A stretch of 64,000 bases of DNA from Carya illinoinensis (GCF_018687715.1 NC_056753.1:13327001-13391000), one strand, 5' to 3'. Positions 13,129-26,043 are shown, numbered from the stretch's first letter. Program-made: numbers and translations. The notes: generated by a model not told the origin, from the sequence alone.

Positions 13129-13957
13129 CCTAGCCGATCTTCTCTCTTGTCCTCATCTTACAAAGGTTCTTCTAAAAGCCTCGAGAGATGTGTGTGCCTC
13201 TTCCCTAAGCCACTCTTCATCTTTCTCATGATTTTCTTCTCCTAGAAACTCCCATACTATATGCATATGTGACGCATGGTAAAAATGGTGGTTGGTTCCT
13301 CATGGTAGGGCATGTATCCTCTTAGGGACTTGTGCTTTAGATATTTTGGTGTACCCCATGCACACCTCATTATTGAAAATCTTCTCAGAACTCATGCATA
13401 AATGTGTCATGTGGCTCTTAGGGTCCGAAACCCGCTTTCTCTCACTTCCCTTCTTCCAATCATCAAGTCTAGATTCATGGAGCCCTAAAGACAAGCTTGC
13501 ATGTTGACCATGTGGCGTATTGGTGAGTGAGATGGGTGTGTGCCCTTAGTGTGCTAAGCCCTTTGTTTTCTCTCCATCACTTTGGCTCCTTCTAGAAGCC
13601 ATCTAACATGTTTGCCAAGTTTCAAGACATGGCCAAACCGAGATGCTCCTTCCCAAGGTTCCAGATGATGGAAACTTGGGGAATCTTAAAGTCTTTTCCT
13701 CCAAATAGGCACCCTATTCATAGTTCAAAATCCTAATTAGGTTTTCAAGACCCTAAACCATCTAGTGGTTGAATGCCACTTAGCCCTTTGGGCCTTATTT
13801 GTGGGCTTGGGCACATAATGCACTAGCAACAGGATGGGGCCGGTGTCCCTCACTAAATGCTCACCTCACCAATTGTATTAGGACAAATTCTAATTAGGCT
13901 AAGGCTAAAAGTAATGAAAGTACTAGCCAAGGACTTGGTTAAATTTGGATCGTCACA

Positions 13958-13978
13958 TCCTCCCCCTCCCCCCCCCTC
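13958..13978 (-). other. Polypurine tract of element A
   Basis: The minus strand reads GGGGGGGGAGGGGGAGGA immediately before the LTR start TGTGAC. That is where the primer for plus-strand synthesis of an LTR element must lie. A CT/GA run expands its far side. Confidence 0.75.
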
Positions 13979-14257
13979 TCTCTCTCTCTCTTTAAGAAAA
14001 GAGTTCATCTTCGAAATCGACACAAAACCCAGAAGCAAAATAAATCAAACAAAAAGGGTGCCAACTTGTTCAAAATACCTTCTCTGCTAGTCACTGTCGA
14101 GTCCTCAGATGATGAAGGGGATAGGATTTCTTCCCCATTTTCTGTCACAGAGTCCTGTGATAGGTAGAATATTGCATCCAAATCGAGGTCGTAGTACATA
14201 TTCACTCTCATTCAGCTTCTGCTCTGTGCTGACCTTATCATCATCCAAAGGTTGGCC

Positions 14258-15180
14258 TTACTTACAATTGGTAAAGGTATTTGAATTCTCAAATGTTGTA
14301 TACCTTCTGGCACGAGCCTCAACGGTATGACTCAATTCTGCCTCCTGGTTAAGACTGAGTACACACAACCTTGTAGCATCTCTCCATACAAATAGGTCAT
14401 GTAGAGGTTCTTGCTCTTTATGTAGTAATGCTCGTTGTAAGAAAATGTTTCCTCTAAAATATGCATAAAGCACTTTGACTAGGGGTATCTTCTGATTCCT
14501 TAGTTCTTGTTCCTTTCGATCTATAATCTGCACAAGCCATTCTTTATAGGACAGGTTAGGCTGGAGCTGAATGCTACTTGGCTCTATTATCATTGGTCGT
14601 TGTTCCCCGAAGCTCTCTCTCAAAGAAGATATGTGGAACACGTTGTGTATGCCCCTGCATTTCTACTAGTAAGTCCAAACGATAAGCTACCGGCCAAAGT
14701 TGATCCACTATCTCAAAAGGTCCTACATACCAGGGACTTAGTTTTCTCTTTTACTAGAATGAACAACTCCCTTCAAAGGTGACACCTTTACATACACCCA
14801 ATCACCTACTGAGAATTCCAGGTTTTGTCTCCTACCATCAGCGTAACTTTTCTATCTACTCTGAACTACCTACATATGTTCTCTGATCAGCAGGACTTGT
14901 TTCCTAACTTCATGCAGATGTTCAAGACTAAGTATCTTTCTCTCTTTGACCTCGTCCCAGTACAACGGTGATCTACACTACCTTCCATACAAGGCCTTGT
15001 AAGGTGTCATTTGAATTGTGGCCTGGAAGTTGTTGTTATAGGCAAATTCCACCAAAGGCAAGTGTCCTTCCCAATCACTATTTGCCTCCAATACATACGC
15101 TCGAAGCATATCTTCCAGTGTCTGTATCGTCTGCTCTATTTTTTCATCGGTCTATGGATGATATGCACTACTAAACGTCA
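14258..15180 (-). pseudogene. Ty3/gypsy integrase C-terminal half with chromodomain-like tail, broken
   Basis: On the minus strand from 15180 the frame gives AYHP, a stop in place of Gln, then TDEKIEQTIQTLEDMLRAYV and LPLVEFAYNN, the typical plant gypsy integrase core end. Further down, 14641-14258 shows MFHISSLRESFGEQ and DRKEQELRNQKIPLVKVL, which match the VFHVS-type module and chromodomain of chromoviruses. In the family this enzyme inserts the cDNA into chromatin. Here stops and frameshifts destroy it, and the frame is joined directly to 5' LTR sequence at about 15190. Confidence 0.85.
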
Positions 15181-15204
15181 AGCCTAGATTCATGTTGGTC
15201 TAAA

Positions 15205-15729
15205 ATCCACTTTTCACTCTCTTCCCTTCTTCCAATCATCAAGTCTAGATTCATGGGCCCTATAGATAAGCTTGCATGTTGACCAAGTGGCATGTTGGTG
15301 AGTGAGATGAGCATGTGCCCTAAGTGTGTCGAGCCCTTCATTTTTCCTCCAACACTTTGGCTCCTTCTTGAAGCCATCTAGCATGTTGTCAAGTGGCAAG
15401 ACATGGCCAAATCGAGATGCCCCTTCCCAAGCTTCCAAATGATGGGAACTTGGGGAATCTAGAAGTATTTTCCTCCAAATGGGCACCTCTTCATAGTTCA
15501 AAACCCTAATTAGGGTTTCAAGACCCTAAACCATCTAGTGGTCGAATGCCATTTAGCACTTTGGGCCTCTTTTGTGGGCTTGGGAGCCTAATGCACTAAC
15601 AATAGGATGGGCCCATGTCCCTCACTAAATGCTCACCTCACCAATACTATTGGGCCAATTTCTAATTGGACTAAGGCTAAAATTAATGAAAGTAAAAGGC
15701 GACGACCTGACTAAGTCCAGGTTGTCACA
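15205..15729 (-). repeat. Remnant of the 5' LTR of element A (first about 520 bp only)
   Basis: It matches 13435-13957 in the same orientation, including CTTCCCTTCTTCCAATCATC, the CAAGTCTAGATTCATG stretch and CCTCACTAAATGCTCACC. The homology stops near 15205, where integrase sequence follows, so the deletion removed the rest of this LTR. Confidence 0.85.
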
Positions 15730-15734
15730 AACAC

Positions 15735-18557
15735 TCAACTCACTTCACTCAAAACCATCACTTGGCAAGCACGATTCCAGCCCTCCCAGCTGATTCATGC
15801 TTCCCCATTTTTACAAGCAACCATTCAATCACTAATCATGAAACTCTCCCACTCAAGTCAGCCTTCACTTCTTACCCTTGAATCCCACGTCACTCTCCAT
15901 CTTCCCTCACTTGAACTTTTCATTTTCCTTCCTTGAGATCAAACCAAGAGTGATATTTGGAGAGAAAGCTTTGGTGCTTTTGGATCTTCAAGCTTGTAAG
16001 TTTTATTTTTTTAACTTCAATCCCTTTTATTTTATGATGCTTTGAGTCTTGAGTTTGTTGGAAGTATGTTGGATATTTGTATTCAAAGTTTGAAGGTTGG
16101 ATGATGATGTTTTGGTGATGAGGAACTCAATTTGAGTGTGTTTGGTATGCCTTGGAAGTTTGTGATGATATGTTTTGTAGTCCTAAATATTTTGATTCTA
16201 TTGTGTAGTGTTTTGATGTTTATACAAATTTTTGGTTGGATTTATGGTATATGAGTATTTAGTAAAAAGATTTGTATGTTCCTCTCAAGTGTTAGAAATC
16301 GAGTCCATCAAGCAAGGAATTGTTGGACTAAGTTTGTCCTTTTAGCTTTAGAAACTTGAATCCACAGTTTGATTTCATAAACTCTTGTTCATAAAGCTTT
16401 AATTCATGATTTAAGTTGGAATTTTAAATCTTTAAAACTAAGGGTTTAGTTGGAGTTTTTAGGAACATGCAAAGATATGCAAAGTTTGGAGGATCTTGAC
16501 TTGTTGATTTCTTTGATGTTGTTGATTTGCTTTTGATATGCTGGAAATTGTGCTTAGATCAAGTTAGGACATGAATATGAAATGTATGGATGTGTTATTT
16601 CAAGAATATATGCATGTAAATTAGGGATTTAGCCATTTTGTTCATAGCCAAGCAAGTTTATGTTTCGGGTCAAATGGTGAATGTGCAATTCGATTTTCAT
16701 TAAGTGAACAAATTGATTTTTGTTGCTTAGATATTCATAGTATCAACTAAGTTTGAGTGATTAGCATGTTAGAGGTTATGACTTGTGATCCTCTAGAGTC
16801 CTTAGTGTCAAAATTCAAGTGAAAGGCCAAAGACATCAAGATTAGGTTCGGTTCGACCTAATTTTAGTGTTTTGTGTTGATTCTTTGATATGTTAAGTTT
16901 ATGGTCTTATAAAATGCATGATTGGTGTCTTGACATGTTATTAGAACTAGAAAATTGATGTTATGTTGTTAAATTCAGATCTTGTCATGATGGTGTGCTT
17001 AAGGGCCAAAGAGCAAGCCAAATGTAATTTTTAAGCTAGTTAGGTTCGGCCAAGTGAAATTCTTGTATTAGATGTGATTTGCTTGTTAATTCTAAGCCTA
17101 TATATGGACTTAGAATGGAATTTACATGAGGCATGTAAATTTTGATAAATTTTGTGACCCATTTGTAATTTTCAAAAAGTTTAGGAGCTTATTGTCCCAA
17201 GAGTTAAGGAATAATTTTGCAAATAAACTTTTAGATTGGTAAATTTTGTTTCTATGTGGTTAAATGAGAATTACTAAACCTGGAATGTCTCTCGTTTCAG
17301 CCCACTCCACAATTTTGTTATGCAAGGATATTTATAAGTTAGCTTCTGACATTCATGTAGTATATTTATATATGTGAGACGGTAAGATTCATGCAATAAA
17401 TTCGTCTTATGATTTACATATCTAAAATGTTTATGCTATACCATGTCACTATAAGCATCAATGATGAATATCTGTCACATGTCACGATTACCATGTGGCA
17501 TACAAGTCTGTCATGAAACTTTTTCTAAGTTATTCATGAACTGTTAAGTTTTATCACGACCTCAAATGCTAAGATGAGAGATTATCCTAATGGACCTCCC
17601 ATGTCCACTCTAGAGTGATTAAAATGGAGTAGTTCCCTGGGTTGACAAAGAACCTCAATCAGTCTTCGATAGGATCCAAAAGGATTATTGAGCGAAGTCA
17701 AAGGCACCCAACGTTAATGGTGCTGAAACATGCTACAAGCTTAAGTTTTGGAATTACCTTGGGGTACTTATAGTTGGTTCAAGGACCTGTGATGTGATGT
17801 GGTACCAGCGAGAGCACACAGTTTATGGGGAACCATGAAGAATCCATCATCATGTAAAAACAACAATAAGAATGAATGACTTCTGTTTACACAAGCATGT
17901 CATGTTCATGAAAAGTTCTTATGTTTCCAAGTTATGTTTTTGCATAAGCAAGTTCATGTCTATCATGAATACATGTCATGTTTACTGTCATGCATACTTA
18001 ATATATTGTTGGTAGCTTAGGAGCATAATTTGCTAAGATTTATAAATCTTATTGTGATAGTCCCAACTACCACTCTCCCTAGAATGGTAAACGATAGGTC
18101 AAGGTACAAAAGAGCACCGAACCCCGATTGGACAATGTCAAGTAGACCGAGGAGGAGCCTCAGGGAGTCGATGGAGATGATTCTTTAGTTTTTGGATATC
18201 ATTTTGGAGTTGATAGCAAAGCTACATGAATGGCTTGGTGCTTAGACTAGATTTTTGTTTGTTTATAACTAAGGAGTTCCAACTCCAGTACTATGTTTAT
18301 TTTGTTTACAAATTGATTGGACCTATGATGTGACATTTGGTTATGTGAATATGAAAGGAATGTAAAGATGTTTTGGTATTAGCATTCTGGTACAATGTAT
18401 GTTGTTAAAAAAAATTATCCGCTGCATTTACTACATATTGTTAAAAATATGTTAGGTCCATTGCATTTTAACTATCATGAATGGGGGGTATGTAATCTTA
18501 TGTTGCATGTCCCGACGCTTCACCGTCAAATCCTAAGCAAAGTTAAGGGGAGTCACA
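15735..18557 (+). mobile_element. LTR-X, right part (R and U5 side)
   Basis: This continues LTR-X after the AACAC duplication of element A and ends GGGGAGTCACA at 18557. The reverse complement of its last 150 bp matches the left end of element A (5462-5610), so the two LTR families are related but in opposite orientation. The stretch 15960-16900 is also matched by 52985-53960 elsewhere in the window. No ORF above noise is present. Confidence 0.6.
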
Positions 18558-19440
18558 ATATGCTATAATGGGTGAAGGTGCAAACCACAGACCAAAGCGT
18601 GGTAATACGGACCGAAGCATGTTTCCCCATATGCTATGCCATGATGTTTGCAGTGACTTGAACCTAAGCGTGCTCCACCAAATGTTATGTTATGATTTAT
18701 GTGGTGCTACAGACGTAGGCATGGTTTACCATATGATTTATTTGGTCAATGACAATTGGACTTATGCACATATGTTATGATGGCCACTAAGTAAGTGAAA
18801 GACAAGATTAAAAAGTCATGTATGAATTATATGAAATGCGTAAAGTCAATCACTCATCCATCCATGTTGCATGTATTGACATGATTATGTTTAGTTCCGG
18901 CTAAATTACTAATGAATGATTTGTATGCTATATTTATGTATGACTATGCATGAAAGTTTTCAGAGTCAAACCAAATGTTAAGCTAAGTTGAGTTTATATT
19001 ATGATGTGCTATTATTAATTCTTTGACTGATTTGTTTCTTTGTTTATGTTTTAATGTCCCAGATGATGATTGCGGATACGGAGTAGGAGTGCCAGGAGTA
19101 GATTATTCTTCCAGAGACTTAGCCCTTGAATAAGTGATATTGCCACATTGGTTTTAGTTATGCTTATACATTTGAATAAGTGTTATTGTCGCACAGGATT
19201 AGTTTATGTTACTTTATTATGTTTTAGGTTTTACATTATGAAACCTATTATGCTAGGTAGGTTTTATAATTCAATAAATGATGTATTTTTTTATGATGTC
19301 GAATCTCTTTGTCGGGCATTATGCTATGAATGTGTATAACATTCCAGATCTATGAGAAGTGGTGTCACGTCATGTGTGGTTTCTTCAAGTCTGCTGACCG
19401 GTCAAGGGTAAATGCGATTTGCATCCAGAAAAATAGAGAG
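18558..19440. other. LTR-like repeat debris, no gene seen
   Basis: The sequence has the AT-rich, ATGTTATG-rich look of the flanking LTRs. The short open frames at 18568-18780 and 19148-19339 have no recognisable domain. It is probably the older repeat into which LTR-X inserted. Confidence 0.35.
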
Positions 19441-20805
19441 ATTGTCTGGTGTTGCCCAGATGACTAACACAAGAGGGGTGAATTGGGTTGTATTTAAAAA
19501 TTAGCAATTATAAATTAAATACATAATATAAAATATGAACAAAATACGAAACAACAATAAATATAGAGAGTAAGGGTAAGAGAGAAGCAAACTTGATATG
19601 TTAACGAGGTTTGGCCCCACTGCCTACGTCCTCGCCTCAAGTTACCCCTTGAGAATTTTCAAATTTACTATTCAACCTCCTTCAGGTAGAGATAGAAACC
19701 TATTACACTTTTAAGCAACACTGCTACAAAGAATCCTTATAGAACACCCTCTAAACTTGCAATCATCTTACACATGGTGATTCAACTATTTCCTATATAA
19801 AACACCTTTTACACTCTCGCAAGGGTTATACACATCTTTTTACTGATACAAGAGCTGATAGTGGGTAGGTTATCAAATAACACTCACCAATGAATGAAAT
19901 AAGAACAATACAGCGCAAACTATATCTCTTTGAAAATGAATAAGGGTTAAGGCTCCAAACTTAGAGAAAAGAGATTGAAAGCTTTGAATAAATATTGCAA
20001 AACTTGCAATAATATGCGTATGCTCTTGTTGTTTATTTGAAGATCTCAATTGAGCCATTTATAGGTATATGAGACTTCGTATTCAAATTTGAAAAGATTC
20101 ACATGTCAAAGACAACATCATTCACTTTTCAAAAAATTCAAATAAAAGTTTCTCCTTTTTATAATTGTCAAAGACAACATCATTCACTTTTCAAAATATT
20201 CAAATCTAATTTTTTACTTTTCGCATATGAAAAAAATAGCATTGTTTACACTTTTCAAAAGTTTCAAATAAAATCATCTACCTTTTCTATATGTCAAAAA
20301 GAGCATCAATCACTTTTGAAAATATTTAAATGAAACATGCACATATGAAAAATAAAATAATAATCAATCATCTTTCAAATTTTCAAAATTCAAGTTTTTA
20401 ATCATGACATGCACATGTGAAGAATGACAATCAATCATCTTTCAAAAATTTCAAATTTAATTTTCAAAAAATGACATGCACATGTGGAAAATGCAATTTA
20501 ATACTTTATGAGAAAATATTAATTTTGAGCCTTAATCCTAATTTTGAATTTTTCAAGAGATGTATAAAATTACTCTAAGAGCTTTATTTGTGAGCTTGTT
20601 CCATTTCTTGCTCATATTTGGTTTGTTGATATGCTTGGCGCCATTGTGTAGACAACTTAAACTAGAGACTCGTTTATGCTTGCTTTCATTTGTTATTATC
20701 AAAATCTATATGTAGATATATAATTACATGAAGTTTGAAACCTTGGGTTCAACATCTAGGTTGATCATGAGTGTTGTCTTCGGGTGTGTTGATCAGGTTG
20801 TGTGA
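19441..20805. other. Repeat-like region, possibly a Ty1/copia-type LTR
   Basis: It starts near GTCTGGTGTTGCCCAG and contains GGGGTGAATTGGGTTG and CGAGGTTTGGCCCCACTGCC, phrases I associate with plant copia LTRs. That association is from memory. No pol domain is visible. The right side carries the tandem repeats at 20101-20480, and the LARD element inserted at its end. Confidence 0.35.
20101..20480 (+). repeat. Imperfect tandem repeats, unit about 60-70 bp
   Basis: Units of the type ATGTCAAAGACAACATCATT + CACTTTTCAAAA + TTCAAAT + T-rich stretch recur at about 20103, 20166, 20226 and 20291, then decay into CACATGTGAA-containing units. The open frame across them (20103-20333) follows the repeats and is not a gene. 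Confidence 0.65.
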
Positions 20806-20810
20806 TTCCT

Positions 20811-23067
20811 TGTGACATCCCATTTTTACGTGTATTTTCACTGAAGGAGTATTTTAATTTAATTAATATATTAGTTATTTTATTTTAATTTATTGTATTT
20901 TAATTGGTTTTATTTTAGTTTGATGTGGTGTTTAATTTATTTTAGTCGTTTTATAGTTTTTTTAAAATTGTTTTCGTCGAATCAGTTTTTGGACTCCAGA
21001 GGTGGGGATTGGACCTCATTTCTTTTCCCCATATTTTCTTTTTCTTTTCTCTTTTTCTTTTTCTCTTTTCCTTTTCTTTTTATTTGCCTTCTTTTCTTTC
21101 TTTCTTTCTTCTTCTTCCTCCCGCGCGCGCAACCTCTCTCTCTCTCCTTTGTCGCCGTCCAGCTCCCAGCCAACGCCACCTCCAGCCGCCGTGACCCACT
21201 TCCAACTCTGGCATGTCCCTCCCACACCGGCGAGCTCTACTGCACCGGTGGTGTGCTACACCGGCCACCCAATCTCTCTCTTTTCTCCTCCAAACAAATG
21301 GGTCTTCAAGCCTTTTTCTCCTCTTTGAGCCACCATACACAGCCAAATCAGCCACCAAGCACCACCAATGGATTCACCACATCAAGGGCTTCCTCCCCAT
21401 GTCTTTCTTTTCCCCTAACTCTCTCTTTTTCTCCGATGGGTCTCCATAGCTAGAGTTTCGGTTGCACCACCGTACGCCACCGTACACGGCCACCCATGGT
21501 ATTTCACCACCACCATCTTGTTCCTCTCATCACCATGACGTTCACCAAGAAATTTCATGGCCAACGGAGTTGTGTGTAGTTCTCACTCTCTCTCACTCTC
21601 CCTCGGCCTCTTTTCCTCAAAGTTGGCCGATCTCCACCGTGCGCCGCCGCCCACGGCCAACTCTCACTTCCAATAGCTTCATAAACCCCTCTAGGACATT
21701 CCCTATCAATTTCAATTCTTGGTTTGTCCCCGTTCGAAAATGGGTATTTTACAACCCACGGCCACAGTGTATTTTACACTGTTACGTTGCTTTTTCTCCC
21801 CCGTTTGCAACGTCGTGATCCTTCAAAAAATATCTTATAGCACTGTAAGTATTTTCCAAACTCTATTTTAGATTTAAAATTATTTTTGCTCTTACAATAA
21901 ATTATTTGACTGGTTGGTTAATTCCGGACTGAGTCCGAGGAGTCGGGGGTCGGATGGATTGAGGACGGAGTTGTTTGGTTTTGTTGATATTGTGATTGGT
22001 TGGTTAAATTGTGCCTTGAGGTGTGCATTACATGGTGCATTCATGTGCATGTTTTAAATTGAGAAAAACTGGCTTTATTCGTATAAATGGATTTTCGGGT
22101 GCATGTGTGTCACGACCCCAAGCCGGGATGTGGTATTATCTCGGTGGAGCTCCTCTGGTCACTCAGGAGTGGATAATACTGAGTGACATCCCCTGGGTTG
22201 TCGCTAGGCGACGACCGGATCGCACGATACGGTAACGCTGTCGTGTCGACTTCGTGGTCCCTAGGGTGGCGGGGACTAGAGGATGGCCTGGTTCAGGTAC
22301 GCGCTGGGCGTGAGAACTGGGCATCGCTCGTTTAGTTGTCACACGCGTAGTCATTACCTGCGGTGTGGCACAGGAGCCAGAGTATGCGGATGATCCCTAG
22401 GGGAGATCATGGTGCATGCAATAATTGGATCGGGTTTTTGGATATTGGATAGGGCCATTTTCTGGAAAAATGGCGAGGTTATGTTTGAGGCTTTGTGATC
22501 CATTTTCTGGGAAAATGGTGGTTTCTCGATTTGGGCCATTATCTGGGATATTGGCAAGGATTTGTTTAAAGGATATCTTTTGGGCCAAAATGGGATTTTG
22601 GCGTGCGTGGAAAACTGAGGTTTTATGGGATATGTGCATTTGGCATTCTTTCATGCATATTGTTGAGTATAATATGTTTTTATCTTGTTGCGTTTGGATC
22701 TTTACTTACATGCGGCACCATTTTGGTACCGTAGATTTTGATGCAGTTGTCGAGGAGGAGAAGGAGGCTGAGCCCGAGGAGGCGGCTTCGCCAGAGTTTT
22801 GATTTGGAGTTTTATGCCTTGTAGTTTGGTTTTGGAACGATATTTGTGCCTTGTAATATTTTATTATGTATGTTTTAATCGGGTTTGTATTAAACAAAAA
22901 TTCTGGTACTTAGTTATAAGACTTTTGTTATCTGCTGCATGTTTTTATTTGCACACTTGTTGCATGTACACACACTTGGCACTTGGCGATAGGGTGGTGA
23001 CCCGTGTTATCATCATCCTGACGTCTCGATTTCCACGTATCCGTACGTAGGATTTGGGGGCGTCACA
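20811..23067 (+). repeat. 5' LTR of the LARD element (2257 bp)
   Basis: It runs from TGTGACATCCC to GGGCGTCACA and is collinear with the 3' LTR, with scattered substitutions and small indels. It includes a CT-rich stretch near 21030-21110 and a hairpin-prone CACGACCCCAAG...GGTGG region near 22110. The S/F-rich and K/E-rich open frames on both strands at 20893-21453 come from this pyrimidine-rich stretch and are not genes. Confidence 0.9.
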
Positions 23068-23069
23068 GG

Positions 23070-23081
23070 TGGTATCAGAGC
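23070..23081 (+). other. Primer-binding site, initiator-Met-tRNA type
   Basis: TGGTATCAGAGC lies two bases after the 5' LTR end. It is the standard plant sequence complementary to the 3' end of tRNA-iMet and the start site of minus-strand cDNA synthesis. Confidence 0.9.
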
Positions 23082-26043
23082 GGTTTGGCTCTGGGTAAAA
23101 CCACATGTCCCGTAGGTGTAGTACCAGAAATTTTTTAAAGTTGTGATTTGAAATTTTTTTTAAGTAAAGTTGCTATTGGATTTGTTTTATTTGAGTTGAA
23201 TTTATTTGAGTTAACTTGTTTGTATTTATTTAGTTATGTTATTGCATGCTAGTATATTTTATTTTCTTGTTATGTGGTTTCAGTTTTGGAATTGGTAGTA
23301 TGTTGTTTTATTTGTTTTATTTATTTTGACTTGTTTTGTTCGGAGTTGAAATTGGGGTTAAGGGTAACGCTATGGCAGGAAGGCGGTATAATCGAGGATA
23401 CTATTATTAGGCATGAACATTTAGTGTAGTAGGTTTGAATTTTTAGCGATGTGGTTTGCTTGTATGATGTTGAGGTCCGAAGGGAATGTCATGGTTTAGG
23501 CAATCTTTGTAAGGTGGGAACTCACGTAGCAATGAGGAAAGGAATTAGCTTTAAGTCGCTTAAGATGATTGAGGTCAAAGTTTTGTAGAATTTATGTAAC
23601 GAGGCTATAGGATAGGAGAGTGTAGGTTCAACGAACTTTAAGGATATGTTTAAGGGAATTTTATTTAAGGTTTGGGGCCTTATAGATTTTAGGAAAATAA
23701 GTTTATGGTAATTAAGGTGTTAGGTTCGACAAGCTTTGGGGGAAATAATTAAATTTCAAGTTTTAGATTTCGTTGATTCGGATGAGTAATTTGGTGGCAA
23801 TTGGGGCTTTAGATTTTACAAGCTTTTAAGGTGAATGTTTTGGATTAAAGCCACCAATCTTGAGAATTTCAGAAAATGATTTATTATCCATTAATGTTTT
23901 AGAATTTGAAAGATTTGGGAGTCGATTTTTCTATTATGGGATGTAAGTTCATTGATCTTAGAAGTTCCGGAAGATGATTCTTATTTGATTTAAGGTTTTA
24001 AAATTGCAGAGTTGAAGGACTGATTTATAATAAGAATTGAGTTCTTAGTTTTACAGACTTAGTGCTGTAGCTTGATCTACTCTAGTGAGTGATTAGTTTG
24101 TAACCATTAAAATGGGATTGATTAGAGTTGAGTTATTGATATGAAAATTTTTCTAGAGTAGATTTCTTTGAGGATTGGAGGTAATGATCTAGTTTGTGTA
24201 TTTCTTTGAGGATTGAAGATATCAAGCTAGTTTAGAAAATAATTATTGTTAACTCGAGGTTGTAGTAGCAGATTTTAGGAAATGATTTTATCGATTCGAA
24301 AGATATAGGTCCACAGGGTGTTGGAAATAGTAGATTTTGTGTTGGTATTGAATACGATTGAATTTGAAGCTATATGATCCGTAGACTTTTGGGAATGGAT
24401 TCTTAGCAGGTTTAAGGTCATTCTCGGTACCAAACTTTAAGCAATGGCTAGTTGCTGATTTAAGGATATAAGTTGAGTAGATTCAGGAATGATTCTTGTT
24501 GAGTTGAGGATATAAGTCCAGATGATGGAAATGTGGTAATGGATCACTTGTACGTTTGAATGATTTTTGGTGTTGGCTAAGAGTGCATGAGATTGATGAG
24601 TAGTAATGGTAAGTGTGTATGGATTTCGGGGAGTGCTAGTCCTAGTCTCATCTATTTTTGGCTTGGTAGGAGTTGAAGAGGAATCTGTGTGATAATATTA
24701 AATTCAAGAGATTTTGGCTTTGAGTTGTTTGGTAAGTTGAACGGAATGTGCAGTCGAAGCGGGTTACCCATTGGGATGATGGTTTGAAACAACTGTTGTG
24801 TTTATCTTGAGAATTAATTGCGACTTGAAGTCATAGGAATTTAAATTTGTGAGGCTATACTTTTCTTTGGAGATCAAGTATCCAGTTGGGAGAATTAGGG
24901 ATATTGTTATTTAACTTGAAAAGAGATTGTTAGGTCACCATGTGTAGTGTATAAATAAAAATAAAAATAAAAATAAAAAATCTTGGAAGTTGAAACTTAT
25001 GCGTCAACGGTGGATAGCATAATCATATGTATGAAGTAATAAAGCATTAGGATCCACGAGTGTTGTTCAATAGTTTTTGATGGATTGAAGATTTAAACAG
25101 TATGGCTTGTCTTGAGATTTATTTGTGAAGTGCTATTGAAGGAATTAGTTGTGCTAAAACTAGAGTTTTTAAGAGTACAAGTAGGTGGGTGAGTTACCAA
25201 GAGCATTTCGATTATGTCTAGGTGAAGTCAATGGTAGTTTATAGTGAGTTAGTTATTGCAAGATTAGATGTTATTCAAAATATAGGTAATGAGCTTGAAG
25301 TGTGGGATATCGGATAGAGGTTATAGGCACTCTCGTTGGTTGGCCAGGAAGGACTTGGGCCTTTTGGATATGTTCCTTATCTTTAGAAGAGATGGGTGTA
25401 TTTTGGGATGATGTTATGTGTTTTCAATTTGGGGCCTGGAGGTTGATTAGTACTGATTTCTATTATCAATCAATAGATGTATTTTTGCGGAATGTTGATT
25501 TTTGATTAGGGCAGCGATGGCAACTGAGGAATGAGTGGAGATTTGTGGTTTTTTGAGGTATATTATTTTCTATGGAAATGTGGTAAAGGTTTTCTTGTGA
25601 TTAGGTGTGGATTGAGCTTGTACTTGATGATGTTAATTTATGAGGATATAACCTTTATGTATTTTGGCAAGTTATCAGAGTGCGCGCGAAAGCATGATTT
25701 TTGGAGATACTTAGAAATTCAATTTTGTATTGATTTTGAGGAATTAGTAGTGATTCGAAGTTTTAATGGGAGATTAATCATTTGGTCGTGCAAATTTTGT
25801 TTATTGATGGTTAACTTTGGAAGTGGCTATTAGGTTACCAAAGTTGGAATAGGATGAAAGTTTGGAAGGTAAAGCAGAGACGTCGTTGATATTAGCAATT
25901 TATGGTGTGAAGATAGTAACTATTAGAATTTGTTGGGAGTTGTTGATGACATGTATCTCTCAAATATGTTCGGACTTGTATCTTGTATCTTATAATGGCG
26001 CTGATGTTTGACCTCACAAATTTCAAGGACGAAATTTCTTTTT
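23082..26043 (+). other. Internal region of the LARD element, apparently non-coding
   Basis: No gag or pol motif is recognisable in any frame. A possible relic is the ATG at 23372 opening MAGRRYNRGYYY before a stop, reminiscent of the basic N-termini of chromovirus gag proteins, but this is weak. The open frames at 25302-25505 and 25531-25833 show no known domain. A short A/T simple repeat lies at 24955-24980. Confidence 0.6.

Larger units (their letters stand above)
5462..13957 (-). repeat. 3' LTR of element A (about 4.4 kb without the inserted LTR-S)
   Basis: On the minus strand it starts TGTGACGATCC at 13957 and ends GGGGCGTCACA at 5462. The interruption at 5875-9944 is supported because sequence after 9945 (for example ACCATTCTGGGG near 10130) matches the reverse complement of LTR-X near 18080, which continues the homology seen at 5462-5560. 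About 520 bp at the right end (13435-13957) match the 5' LTR remnant at 15214-15729. Open frames inside are not conserved and are not called as genes. Confidence 0.75.
5462..15729 (-). mobile_element. Ty3/gypsy chromovirus-like LTR retrotransposon (element A), internally deleted
   Basis: The ends are TGTGACGCCCCC at 5462 and GTTGTCACA at 15729, flanked by a perfect 5-bp duplication AACAC (5457-5461 and 15730-15734). On the minus strand the order is a 5' LTR remnant (15205-15729), the end of integrase with a degraded chromodomain-like tail (14258-15180), a purine-rich tract, and the 3' LTR (13957 down to 5462). Most of the 5' LTR, gag, protease, reverse transcriptase, RNase H and half of integrase are gone, apparently in one deletion. 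The 3' LTR is further split by LTR-S. Confidence 0.8.

Noticed and set aside
13016..13231. Cys-Val repeat protein
   Set aside because: It is the (GT)n microsatellite read in frame.
20893..21818. Overlapping open frames up to 186 codons on both strands, repeated at 26138-27071
   Set aside because: They lie inside both LTRs of the LARD element, are low-complexity (F/S/L or K/E/R rich), and are altered by indels between the copies.
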